A stretch of DNA of 64,000 nt from Gayadomonas joobiniege G7 (GTDB taxonomy: Bacteria; Pseudomonadota; Gammaproteobacteria; Enterobacterales; Alteromonadaceae), in contig NZ_AMRX01000006.1 in assembly GCF_000300815.1 (NCBI RefSeq), positions 930,001-994,000 of the forward strand, in the 5' to 3' direction. Positions 6,878 to 18,800 of the stretch are shown piece after piece. The notes below the pieces were generated by a model. The model was not told the DNA's origin and ran no database searches. It worked only from the letters and a program-made list of their open reading frames with translations. A program made the position numbers and the translations under genes. Positions within the stretch are counted from its first letter, which is position 1. Each line of letters starts with the position of its first letter.

Positions 6878-9064
6878 ATGAAGAACTTTATAATTGGTTA
6901 TGGTGAGTCTTTGACCAAAGATGTGAAGATACCATCGGGTTCAGGACCTAAAGCTCACCCCTATTCATTTGCTGAGGCTCGAGCTAAATTAGTTTCTGAT
7001 TTAAAAAATGTAATTGAAGATGTCGATGCGAAGCAGCCTAATCAATGTTCGAATGGAGAAATAGTCGTAAAATTCATTCAACACCCATCATACTTAGCTA
7101 AGTCTTACTACCCTAGCCAGCTCTTTAAAAAATTTGACATTAAAGATTTAGGTTCTAGAGCGGTAAAAGTGAAGCCGAGAAAGTGGGCAGTACGGAAGCA
7201 TCCAGTTGAAGGTTTGGCATCATGCATTTTTGTTTCAGGTACTCGTTCAAAATTCGAAGCGATGTTAAACACAGTAGCTCATGAGCATTTGCCTGTTAAG
7301 ACCCAGACGCTTATAAGATCTATTGAACAAGTGAGTTCATTTAATGCCCATGAAAAAGTTAAAGCAATCGACGAGTCATTGGAAACTCTGCGATTAGAGG
7401 TTGTACTGCATGCTGAAGCTACAGATAATCCAGTTCTTCAGTCTTTTATTAAGTATGCAGAGTCTTTGGATGGAGTGGTTGACTGGCGGCGTGCAAAGAA
7501 TGTTGGCGGACTTACATTTTTACCTGTTGAAATACCAAAAGGGTTAGAGACTGATCTTGCTGAGTTTTCTCATGTTCGAGCTTTGCGAAGCGTACCTAAG
7601 CTACGTTTTAACAAGCCAGATGCAATTAGGACAACTTTAAAAGAGTCGTTCAGTTTGCCTGAATATGAACCCTTAAACAATAAGTTCAAAGTTTGCATTT
7701 TCGATGGTGGAATAGGATCAGAAACTGTAATAGAGGATTGGGTTCATGAGCATATCCCAGTTAGCGTACAAAGTTCTCACCCTAGCTTGTTAGCTCATGG
7801 AGCAGAGGTTTGCTCAACGTATTTATTTGGCCCGTTTGATGAAAAAACAAAGTCATTTAATGCTCCTTATACCAATGTAGATATTATTAGAGTACTTTCT
7901 AATGATGATCATGACCCTGATTTATTTGATGTACTTACTCGTATTGAAAATGTACTAAAAGAAAAAACATATAAGTATATTAATCTCAGCCTAGGCCCTC
8001 GTTTACCAATTGATGATGATGATGTGCATGTCTGGACTTCAGTGATTGATTCTTTGCTTCAAGATGGACATTGTTTTGCAACCGTTGCAATTGGAAACGA
8101 TGGCGAACTTGAGGGAGAGGATGGTCGCATTCAGCCTCCTAGCGATATGGTTAATTGCTTCTCTGTTGGTTCTTCAACAACGGATAATATTGATTGGGAA
8201 AGAGCTCCTTATAGCTGTAGAGGACCAGGCCGAAGTCCGGGAATTGTTAAGCCGGATGGGTTAATGTTCGGTGGTTCAGACGGCAATCTATTCAAAGTGT
8301 ACTCACCGCTGACGCATTCAATAATTGGTACTCAAGGTACAAGTTATGCAGCTCCTTATGCTTTGCGTGTTGCAGCAGGTATCGACGCAGTCACAGACTT
8401 TGATTTAAGTCCTGCTGCTATACGAGCATTGATGGTCCATCATGCAGAAAGAGGTGATCGGGACGTTTATGAGGTCGGTTGGGGGAAGCTTCCTAATTCT
8501 CCCGAAGCAGTGATTGAGTGTAAAGATGATGAAGCAATTATTGTTTATCAAGGAACACTTGAGCGCTCTCAGCATTTAAGAATCCCAATTCCAGTACCTG
8601 AAGGGGTTAACTGTAAATGGGTGCATCTTAAAGCAACATTTTGCTTCAGCGCCGTGGTAGATCCTGAGCATCCGCTGCACTATACGAGAAGTGGACTGGT
8701 TGTTACATTTCGCGCAAACAAGGGTAAAGTAAAGGAAGGGGCTGAGCACGCAAATACGTCTGATTTTTTCTCGTTGGGTGGTTTGTACGAAACAGAGGAA
8801 GAGTTAAGAGATGATGCTCATAAATGGGAAACATGCATTTCGAGAAAAAGAAGATTCAAGCGTGACACTCTTTCATCCCCCGTGTTCGATGTAAAGTATC
8901 ATGCAAGAGAAAAAGGTGGCGATCCGGAGGGGCTCAATGACCCCTTACACTATTCATTAATTTTATCCATCAGAGCTGAAGGTGAAAAGGAAACTTACAA
9001 TAAGATACTTCAACAGAATCAAACGTTAGAAGCTGTAAAAGTGACTAACAGAGTTAGGGTTTAA
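6878..9064 (+). CDS. Subtilisin-like (S8) serine protease, IetS-like
   Basis: About 728 residues. The S8 catalytic set is complete: Asp in CIFDGGIG (about 276), His in LLAHGAEVC (about 307), the oxyanion Asn in AIGNDGE (about 406) and the nucleophile in GTSYAAPY (about 489). There is no signal peptide, so it should act in the cytoplasm. The 270 residues before the catalytic domain and 230 after it may be sensing or inhibitory regions. The ATG at 6878 has AAGGA upstream; the frame also opens at a TTG at 6869. It belongs to one operon with the ATPase before it and two small genes after it. It is the likely toxic effector of an IetAS-like system; the substrate is unknown. Confidence 0.82.
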   Translation: MKNFIIGYGESLTKDVKIPSGSGPKAHPYSFAEARAKLVSDLKNVIEDVDAKQPNQCSNGEIVVKFIQHPSYLAKSYYPSQLFKKFDIKDLGSRAVKVKPRKWAVRKHPVEGLASCIFVSGTRSKFEAMLNTVAHEHLPVKTQTLIRSIEQVSSFNAHEKVKAIDESLETLRLEVVLHAEATDNPVLQSFIKYAESLDGVVDWRRAKNVGGLTFLPVEIPKGLETDLAEFSHVRALRSVPKLRFNKPDAIRTTLKESFSLPEYEPLNNKFKVCIFDGGIGSETVIEDWVHEHIPVSVQSSHPSLLAHGAEVCSTYLFGPFDEKTKSFNAPYTNVDIIRVLSNDDHDPDLFDVLTRIENVLKEKTYKYINLSLGPRLPIDDDDVHVWTSVIDSLLQDGHCFATVAIGNDGELEGEDGRIQPPSDMVNCFSVGSSTTDNIDWERAPYSCRGPGRSPGIVKPDGLMFGGSDGNLFKVYSPLTHSIIGTQGTSYAAPYALRVAAGIDAVTDFDLSPAAIRALMVHHAERGDRDVYEVGWGKLPNSPEAVIECKDDEAIIVYQGTLERSQHLRIPIPVPEGVNCKWVHLKATFCFSAVVDPEHPLHYTRSGLVVTFRANKGKVKEGAEHANTSDFFSLGGLYETEEELRDDAHKWETCISRKRRFKRDTLSSPVFDVKYHAREKGGDPEGLNDPLHYSLILSIRAEGEKETYNKILQQNQTLEAVKVTNRVRV

Positions 9065-9348
9065 TGGTCATGGAAACGAAAATAATGAATAAGCAGATGT
9101 CAGACCGCCTTCGAAAGGCATTTGAAAATAATAAGTATGAGTGGCGCACAATTGGGGGCGTATCAAAAGAAACGGGACTGAAAGAAGATGACGTCCGGAA
9201 CTATATTAATAGCCACGGAGATGAGGTCGTCAAATCATCAGCTAGAAATGCGAAGGGGGAAACTTTATATACTTCGAGGAAGAAATATAGAGAGCGCTCC
9301 AGCCTTAGTATACGCCTTTCATCAATTTTGAGAAACAGAGGGGCATGA
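9064..9348 (+). CDS. Small winged-helix-like protein of the ATPase-protease operon
   Basis: A 94-residue basic protein. Residues about 20-60 suggest a winged helix (YEWRTIGGVSKETGLKEDD followed by VRNYINSHG), and the tail is rich in arginine and serine. Its ATG overlaps the protease stop (TAATG), so it is translationally coupled. It could be the operon repressor acting at the palindrome at 5390-5409, or a nucleic-acid sensor for the system. No named family was recognised. Confidence 0.68.
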   Translation: MVMETKIMNKQMSDRLRKAFENNKYEWRTIGGVSKETGLKEDDVRNYINSHGDEVVKSSARNAKGETLYTSRKKYRERSSLSIRLSSILRNRGA

Positions 9349-9352
9349 GTTA

Positions 9353-9673
9353 ATGGATCTTTTGAGTGGTGTTAGCCCTTCAGTCTGGTTTGCAATGGGT
9401 GGTGCTTTTGCCATAAAACTTTTGGAACTAACAGAGCTACATAAATTACCGGCTGTTGAAAGGCCTGATTTTAAGGATTTTCTTTACTGGGTTCCATTTT
9501 TTATTCTACCTCTATTGGGTGGGGGACTGGCGTACGCGTATGTGTCTTCGGATGCCACTCTGAGCCCAGTGCTATCGATAAACATCGGTGTTTCAGCTCC
9601 ACTGATTTTACGTGCTATGGCACAGGTAAATCCAATAGAGTCTTCGGTTGTAAGAACTCCGGAAGATGCTTAA
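9353..9673 (+). CDS. Small membrane protein of the ATPase-protease operon
   Basis: A 106-residue protein with hydrophobic segments at about 8-25, 45-65 and 73-90, giving two or three membrane passes, and a polar C terminus. It starts four bases after the previous gene and is followed by a strong terminator, so it closes the four-gene operon. Together with the membrane segment of the ATPase it suggests the system works at the inner membrane, possibly as anchor, sensor or pore. No family was recognised. Confidence 0.65.
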   Translation: MDLLSGVSPSVWFAMGGAFAIKLLELTELHKLPAVERPDFKDFLYWVPFFILPLLGGGLAYAYVSSDATLSPVLSINIGVSAPLILRAMAQVNPIESSVVRTPEDA

Positions 9674-9691
9674 CACAGCTATGATCTTAAG

Positions 9692-9720
9692 AAAAAAATG
9701 CAAATTTTTTTGCATTTTTT
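9692..9720 (+). terminator. Rho-independent terminator of the cargo operon
   Basis: An inverted repeat AAAAATGCAAA/TTTGCATTTTT with a short T loop ends in a T-run. It lies 18 bases after the last gene of the ATPase-protease operon. The A-run on the left arm could let it act on the opposite strand too, as a backstop for the late operon. Confidence 0.75.
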
Positions 9721-9820
9721 GTAGCTGCTAGAACTGTCATCATCTGTCAGTTTTATTTGAGAGAAAGTAAACATGGATGAAACTTTATTACCGGGCGACA
9801 ATAGAGGGTCTCTTGCCCTT

Positions 9821-12800
9821 TCATTCGTCCGAATAACGATGCTCTATAATCACTTTCTTGGCAAGAGCGTTGCGCATTTTACTTAATTTATCAATTTCTT
9901 TCTCTCGCTGCTTCAAGGGCATCCATTTTGCTTTATGCAGTAGGTTAATCTGCTGACTGAGTTTATTCATTTGAGCATGGGCTTTATTAACCCGAGCTCT
10001 GAATTTAAAGTTATGCTTATTATCTTCCAATATATCCTTTGCTGCTTCTACGTCACGCTCTTGCAAGGCAGTTTTATACTGATTATTTGCAGCGTTGACG
10101 TCCTTTAATAGCTCATAAAAGCGTTCACGATAATAGCTAGAGCCAACCTCACCATGCTTTATGAAGCTCCGGACAAAACGGATATCATCTAGCTCATTGA
10201 CTTTGAACTCTCCATTACCAGTCAGAACAGCGACACTGTTAGCCAGCATGTCCGAAGCACCCAGCACATACATACCCAAAGTTCCGGCGTAGCCTTGAAC
10301 TAAGTGCTCAATTTTCTTGGGGCTGTAGCCAAACAATTCTCCCATTGCTTTAGCTGTTTCCGTTGTGTAGTTACTGTATCTGTCTTGAGGCCTTTTAAAT
10401 TGATCACCAAACCCTTCAATAGGCCGCCCGCCGAATATTTGATAATTCATATAGCTTTCGACGCCAGGTAAAATTAACTGCGGAATTGGGTTTATCGCCA
10501 TCGTCGTGACCAAAGCGTGAACAGCTGAACGCTTCACATCTTCACCGTTTTGCTTGCCAACTGCAAAGTTAAACATTCGTTCAGGTACAGTGCCGAATAC
10601 AATCCCAAGTTCAAAAGGCTTAGGTAGTCGAATATGGGTATCGCCCAAAAAGAAATGCCAATTAGCGTCTTTGTCCCAATCAGGCAGTTCTTCATACCGT
10701 TCGTCATCCATGTTCAAGAGCATTAAACCTAGGCTAAATGCGGCCACCTTACTCCCTTTCATCGCCAATTCTTTACTAAAAACTTTCAGTAATTTATCGT
10801 CACCTTGTGCCTTACCAGCCCGATATAGTTTATAAAGACCCTGCATTCGAGCATTAAAAAACGGCAATACGTCTACAAAAAACTGCATTGCTTTGAAGTT
10901 ACCCTGCAAGCTGAAATCCATGAAATCTTTCGCTTCAAATGCTGCAACTTTATCGCTTTTGCCGGCTTCTTTAGCACGGCGATAAGTTGATGCTCGATTC
11001 GCATTTTCCATTGCATCCGAAAAACTGCGATACTTCTCAAAGAACTCACCCATGTTTTTAGGTATTGTGCCCAGGTAATTATCAATCTCGCTCTTGGATA
11101 AGCCTTTTTTGCGTAGCGCTCTGCGTATTTGCTGAGCAGCTTGCTCTGGATCGTTTGCATGAACATATCCACCCTGAAAACTAGCACCTGCGAACATCAA
11201 GTCCAATGTAGATTCATCTTTGGCCCAAGTTTGTTTCATGCCAATGTATGAGTCTTTACCAAACTTAAATTCATCTTTGTTTATCATCCATCCATGTACC
11301 GAATCTCTAATAAAGTTCCGGACAATAAAATCTGGTGATAGCGTTACACCAGTTGTCAAAAAGCGCTTGGCAGCACGACTAAGCTTCATTAATGGATTGT
11401 CTGTGCGCTTGATATTAAGTTGCATTAGTGCTCGCATCAGAGCTGGATCGGATATTCTGTACCAAGTATCGCTACCATTGTTTCTTACTTCCACAAACTC
11501 AGACCGACCTTGTCTACGAGCTTTACGTTCGGCATCTTTTTGAAACTTATCTAAAGCAACCTCTTGCATAAACTCAGTGCCATTTAAATTCTCGGCAACT
11601 TCCCGCATGGCTTTATTTTTCATTGATGCTTCAATCAGGGTCGCTTGACGCTGTAAAATATTACTCAAAATATCTTTGGTCGCCTGCTCGCCACCTCTAA
11701 GTGCTTGAATGTTGCCCGACTGGTTTGCGATTCCGCTGCGGGGTAGTGGTCCAGATAAAACGGCATCCAAATCACCTTCTTCAGATTCACGGAAAAATGG
11801 GACATACCACTCTTCGTCATAGTTTTTTCTAACATCCGGAGCGATTAGACCGGCTTCCTCAGCTAAATCTAGCGTAGCAGAATTAATTTTGTTGTACTCA
11901 GCTTTAACTTGGTTAAATAACGCCTCATTTCCTTTGTTTAGTGCTTTCAATTCGTCTATTTCAGCTTGGGTTAGGTTGTTTTCGCGCCCCTCTTCCATTA
12001 ATTTGTCAGCGCGATTGCCAGCCATCCAGGCTAACCAATGATTCAGTTGCTTTTGATCCAGCATCCCTAGAACTTCTAAAAGGCCTTTCGTTCCCTCTTT
12101 TCTGGCCACAACGCCATTTTTCCAAACTGGAGCACCATAAAACATAACAGCATTCATGGTGTCACCAATACCAGTCGCAAGGCGGGCTGATACATAACCA
12201 GAGTCTTCTGTTTTAATTCCTACAGCATCCTCGGCTTTTTTTATGCCGTACAAGCTGTCGAAAACACCTTCCTTGGCACGCTCTTTGGCGTTGCTAAAAC
12301 TAAAGGATGACCATTTTTCTTTAACCCGATCGAGTAAGCTTGTTACTTCAGCTTCACCGAGCCCTAACTTATCTAAAGCATCGCTTAACACGTCTGCTCG
12401 ATTGAAACGGGTTCCGTCGCTATCAACCGCTTTTTCAGCATCGTATTTGTAGTTGGTAGCTTTTTTACCGCTTTGTAGCTTTGCGCTTATCTGAGAAACC
12501 ACGACCCGCATTTCAGCCATAGTGATTTGGTCTTTTACTAGACCAAACTTACGTAGCAGTTTTTGGAATGCAGAGATGATGCGATCCCAATATTTTGCTG
12601 GTATATGAATTTTTTTCTGTGATACTTTGCCAAGAAATTCTTCAGCTTGAACTATAGGACCTTTATCCGCATAGTTTCTGTTAACGTCCTCCCATATCTT
12701 CTGAATATTCTCATCTTTACTGTCGCGTGTTGAATTAATCCGATAAAGTAATTCGCTTATTTCTTTTTCCGAAAATACCCCAAGACCTTTGTGAATAAGG

Positions 12801-15800
12801 AGTTCTTCTCGCAAGGTTCTTCTAAGGTCCTCGATGCTTTGGTGATTCGAAGCGAAGACGAATAACCTATTGGTGTTTTTATCGAATGCCCCTTTAATGA
12901 AGTTATCGTCTGCTGCGATTTCTGGTCCAAAGAGTTCACTTGGTTTTTTACTGGTAATAAACTGTTCGAATCCTTCATCATCTAGCCCTTTAAATTCTGC
13001 ATTAAATTTAGTGAACTCTGCTTTAGCTTCACTTTCCGTAACGCCTTTTACTTTAATTTCTTTTTCAGAACGATTAAATAGAATGTTATGTTTTTTTATT
13101 GGGTTGGAGCTTGCAGATTGGTTTTTCAGGTTTAACGGTTTCGAACCATCTGATAGGTTGAACTTTATAGGTTTACCGCTACTGTTATCCGAGCGATTAG
13201 CTTTTAACCCATTCCCTATGCGATATACAACAAGGCGCATATCAGCTCTTGTCATACGATTGGTGGCTAAGCCCATTTTGACAAGCGCTTTATGAACCAA
13301 CGAAAGCAGCTTATTAAAATATTTATCTATAACATTTAATTTTTTATGAGCGATTTTTGCTAAAAATTCTTCGGCACGTATATCCAGTGGATAACCATCG
13401 TAAAGTCGATCAACTTCCGCCCATAGCTCTGTGATACTTTTTGATTTTGACTTTCTGGTATCGTGAATGGCCAATAATATTTCGTCACGCTTTGCCCCGG
13501 TTAAACCATCCAAGCCTTTATGAACGATAAGCTCTTCCTGGATAGTCGCACGTAGATCGTCCATGCTGTCGTGGTTTTGCACGAACAGATACATTGTGTT
13601 TGTATCTGCTGTAAACGCGCCTTTAATCAGCTGGGGAACGCCTTCAAAATACTTGTCTTGGCTTTCATCTGTTACAACAACGTTGATATCTGATAGCCCT
13701 GCATATTTGGTGATGAACCTATTTAAAGCAATTTTGGCGGCTTTTAAATTAACGCCCTTAGGCCGTGTATTAGTTTCAAGATTAAATTTGGTTTTAGTTT
13801 CTAAGAATTTTTTTGCATAGGCATTGAACTGAGTTAAATCATCTTCGGTCGCAAACATAAACTTTTGACCTCGGGACCAACCACGATATTCTTTGGCAAG
13901 CTCTTGCAAAGCTTTGTAACTATCGTAGTCTTGTCGATTTCTCATCTCGCTGACGAAAAACTCTTTGCCCTTTTTGGTGGTGTATTTCTCGCCTGAAAAA
14001 GAAAAGTGCTTATTGCTCTGCTCACCTTCAATTTTCGTTTTCTTTATCGGCGGCTTAAAATTAAATTCAATCCCCGACTCTTTTGCTTCTTCAATCGTCC
14101 GACCAATAAATTGCGCAAGGTCGCCTCGCGCCTCGGGATGATCAACATAATAGATTTTCTCATCACGGCTAGGTCTTGCTCCAAAGACCTCGATTGCTTC
14201 AGTATCAATAATTTTTTTAACTTCGGCCGGTAAGTAACCATAAAGCTCAATTTTAAATTGATCTTCCCCTTTTCTGTTTTTACTAACAGGGCTTTCGGTA
14301 TCCATATATATACTGGCGTCGACTTGGTCTATGGTCGGTCGTTTACGCTCTTTAATTTCGACGTCTTTTATACGCTCAAACAAATGCTTAACATCTTTGA
14401 CACCGCTAAAATTCACGTATTGAGTGGTTGGTGCATCATCAGGGTTATCGAACCTATCCAGAACGATGATTTTAGTTTTTACGCCGGTTCCCGCACGCTC
14501 AAATACTCCAGCCGGTAGATCAATCTCAGCCGCTTGATAAATATTCTCAAATTTATCGTCTTCCAATAGTGTATTTAATCGCTTATTTGCTGAAGGGCCA
14601 TCTGGTACAAGCGAGACAACTCTACCGCCATTCACTAAATGCTTGAGTGCTTTTGTGATATGGTCATACGCTAGTTTTCCACCTCTACCGAATGGTGGAT
14701 TCATAACAACGCCATCGAATTTGTTTATCGTGTTTAAATCTTCAAAGGCGATATTATCTACTTCACCAGGGAAATTCATTTGAGCGAGCGATGTTAATTT
14801 AAAACTCTTTTCTGTTGCTCTATTACGCGTTGTGCCAGGAAACCACCGCCCAATCGCCGCATGGCCCACGCTAGGCTCTAATAACCGATGACCTGGAATA
14901 GCTTGTAACCATTCAACCATCTTTTTACCTAACGGCTCTGGTGTAGCAAAATAATCCGTCCCCTCCGCACTTTTGGTACTGCTGGTGCGCTTAAGGTTGC
15001 TGTAATATAGGGAAATCGCTTTGTCCCATTCATCAATAATCGATGGTTTATCTTTGGCTTTGCCGCCAATGCCTATTTTTATTTGGGCTGGTTTATATGA
15101 GGCATCAAGATAACCTTCACTGATATTCTCTTTTAAACTTCGGGCAAATTCGCCCATTGCTAGGTTTTCAGCGGTACTCGCTCGCCCAGCAATTTTATTT
15201 GCAAAGACACTGCGTTCAAAAGCGGTACCGGTCGTCAAATTTTCAAAATGCGCATTGGTTTTCACACCAACACGATATGTTCGTCCTTCGATCTGAATAA
15301 ACTGTGTCGGCTTAACCGGCATCCCGATATTGATTAATACCCGTTGATGTTTACCGGTCACATCATGCAAACTAATCCCAGCTTCACCAGCTTCTTGTTG
15401 GACGACAATAACATTAACGCCGCTATCATCCTCATTGAATAAATCTTTTGCTAACTTACGCTCTTTGTCTGAAACCGTCCCATTATAAAATCTGACTTGA
15501 TCGCCAAATGCATCAGCAAACACGTCAAGTGGGCGTTTCAGGTAGCCAAAATCGATCTCACTCATACCTGGAAATTCAGCATCAAATCGTGCCATCAAAT
15601 CCGGTTTGGCTTGACGTACTTTTTCAATCGGGTTAAAAGAACCGCCTACGTTGTAAGAATGGAATAAAACGACTTTGCGGCCCATTGCAATGTGATCAAG
15701 TGCCCGGCTTGCTGCTTCTTCTGCTTTAATTGCCTCAGTTAATTTTATTTTGCTTGTGTAATCAAAAGCACGGTTAAGTTCATCAGCCAAATCAGAATAA

Positions 15801-18800
15801 GGGCGCTCAGGGTATTCACTACCATCTTTCGTTTGTTCATGGTCACGCCACTTTTCAATCAAATCATCAAGTTTCTCGCCTGCGGCCGTTTCCACTTTGA
15901 TAAAATCACGCCGGTAGTCAGCATCAACCTCTAAAGTACGCCCGCCAACGACCCCTTTATCTTTCATATTTTGATTAAAAGTTCGCTCCATTAAACTCTC
16001 ATCAACGTCCGGTCCAGGCTTGTTTAACTTATGATATCGCCAGCGATAGCCAAAATTCTGAATATAAAATGCATTATGCCCATGAAATGCGTTGTCATAA
16101 CCGCCATCGTGCTTATCTCCGAAATCGGTATACTTAAACAAATACCCTTCCGAATAATCTAGGTTCTTAGCATAGGGCCACGGCGTAGCGGATAAGAACA
16201 ATACCTTTGTATCAAATTGCCCCTGCTTAGAAAACTTCTCACCAAGTGCCCGTATCTCAGACTCTAAAGCCGTTAACTCTTTTGAATAATATTCCCTAGC
16301 TTCATCTTTCGCTGCCTGCGCATTGTCCCGCATAGGTAGCAATTCGCTATACTTCTTATCTATCCGAGCATTTAAAGCGTCAATTTTATCGCTGAGCACC
16401 GCTCGTGCTCTCGTATAAGTACCCCGCTCATGATTAGTAATAGCGCGAAGCTGTTTTAAGGCATTGGTTTCCTTCGCTTGTTGGTTCCCCATCAAGTTTT
16501 GAGATTCGTCGGCAACGATTAACTCAAACTTTTCTCGATCTTTGATTAGAGCATTGTTATTTCCAAGTGTTGCATATGTCGCAATCGTTATTCCTTTACC
16601 TGGGTCTTTTGTTTTAGGTAAGCCGGCTTGGCCAATCAAATATATATCTAAATCAAAAAACTCTTTCGCCGCTTTAACCCATTGCTGAGCAATGCCATCA
16701 TTGGGGACCAATACTAATGAATTATTTTTATCATTTTGGCTAAAACGTTTGATAAGTCCCAAGCCAACAAATGTTTTACCTGTTCCTGTGCCATTGGTAT
16801 TTTGAAATCCAACGCCTGGGTTAGATTTGCCGAAGAATCGACTCTCGATCAGCGCTACATCGTCAGCTTGTGCCGGCATCAGTATCGGCACACTCGACTT
16901 TATATCTTTTGAATCCCCCCATTTGGTTAGTTTAGTTGCTCTTTGGGCCGACTTTTTAGTGTTTAAAATTAGGCTGTTAGTAACTCCCTCAACTGCTGCT
17001 GTTGGCTCTCGTTGAGTCTGTGTTCCAGTATCATTATCGCGATTGCCTCGTCTAGATTTTCGGGCACTGCCAGAATTTGGAGCTCCCGTAACATTCCCTC
17101 TTTCGTTAAGAATGTCGTCAGAGCCTCGCGCTCTCGATAAGGTACCATCATCTGCTGATACGCCAAGCTCACTGTCGGATCGTAATACTTTCTTAAGCGT
17201 CGGCTCTGTTCGTCTAGAATTTGGTTCAGTTCCGTTTGATTGAACATCATCATTGTTTTTATGCTCAGATCCTTGATGTCGGCCTGGGCTATTTTGTTCC
17301 AGGTTTTTGCCGGCAGTTGATACATTATTATTCTCCAAAATTTTATCAATATCTTGAGATCTAACCTGGCTAGGTAGATCCATATTGTCAGCGACATCAT
17401 AGCTTAGACCATACCGCTCAGGATCGCTTGTGATCGCACCATAAGATGACTTGAGGTAAGGTTTTATTTGCTCGTGCTGAATACCATTTAGTTTCGATAA
17501 CTTGGCAAGTTGTTTAGCCCATTGAGCAAACTTAACAACACCTTTTGCAGCTAGCACGGCCCCAATTTTCGAAACAATGAACGCAATTTTGGGATCTATC
17601 CCCGAGTTTAAGGTGCCTTTCTGTTCATTGAACGCTTCTTTCAGTTCACCAAATAAACCTTGGAGCTGTTTATTTAACGCTTCTTCAGCTTTATCTAACT
17701 TACTTGGTTTTTCCTGCTTAGGCGGTAAACTTTCTTCCCGAAATAATGAATTGTTTTGCTCACTATCTGTTGTTGCGCCGTCATCAGTGACGGCAGAAGT
17801 TTCTTGGGTTCTGGCTTGCTCACTGCCGTTCATCTCGGTTTTTATTTGAGAAACCAGATCGGGGTTTGTATGCCATTTGTCCCAAGCTTTGGCTGTGTCT
17901 GATAATTCATTGATGCGAGCTTTTAAAGCCTCCGCATCTTTAATATCAATACCCTCTTCTTTGGCAACTTTAGGGTTTTTAGCTGCGCCGCGAATGGTGT
18001 TTAGACGTTTTTTCGCTTCTCTTTGCTTACCAGAAGCTACTTTGGCCATTTCCTCAGCTTCACGTATGCCTGAACCGTCAAAGCCAAATAAATCATCCAT
18101 TTCGGGATTAGATCCCGTTTCACGCTTTAACGTCGAAACAGCTTGGATTAAATTTTTAGCAAACGTGATAGAACGCTGATCGTCCGCTACAGCCTTTACA
18201 CCAAGAGTTTGAAGTCGATCATCGTTTGGTGCGGCTTGCGCTATTGTTTCCGCTGCTGCTGCGCTAATTCTTCCTGACCTCTGCGCTTCAATTGTCTCAG
18301 TAGTCGCACTATTTGCGATTGTGTAGGCTCTTCGCCCGATTGATCGGTCGAGTAAGCCGTATCGCTTGGCTTCTGATTCTGTAACGTTGTCTTGTCTGAA
18401 TAATTCGACATAATCTTCTACCTGACCTTTATCTTCTCGAATGTTTAATATAGCATCAAGGCGCTTCCCATCTTCGGCCGTGAAGCCTCGATCCTCATAG
18501 TGATACTGTGCTGGTATGTGTTTTACACCGCTCCGCTTCGCTAAATCAAAGCGATGGCGGCCCGTTATAATTTCCTTGCTCCCATCGTTTCTTACCCACA
18601 CTTGGATAGGTGACATACCAATAGGATCAAACTCACCAGTTAATGGCTCAACCACTCCTTCAGAATCAGAGCCAGATTTAAACTGTGGTATATCATCAGA
18701 TAAAGATAGCTCATTAACTGACGCTAAACTTGTTTTTATTCCAGTTATATTGTCATTACTGGTTAATTCTGCATCATCGATTGTTAATTCTTTATCATTT

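Noticed and set aside
9773-9889. Short + strand ORF of 38 codons overlapping the end of the giant gene
   Set aside because: Weak start region, overlaps the coding end of the giant gene and has no recognisable features.
10873-11187. Out-of-frame ORF of 104 codons inside the LPD38-coding part of the giant gene
   Set aside because: It shares the +1 frame of the two nested candidates but lies under a conserved structured domain, has poor amino-acid composition and no clear ribosome-binding site, so it is a shadow.
12757-12981. Out-of-frame ORF of 74 codons inside the second zincin-like repeat
   Set aside because: Low-complexity product and a structured protein in the main frame; no good start site.
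14006-14250. Overlapping ORFs on both strands in the region after the methyltransferase
   Set aside because: They mirror codon bias of the giant gene; neither looks like a stable protein.
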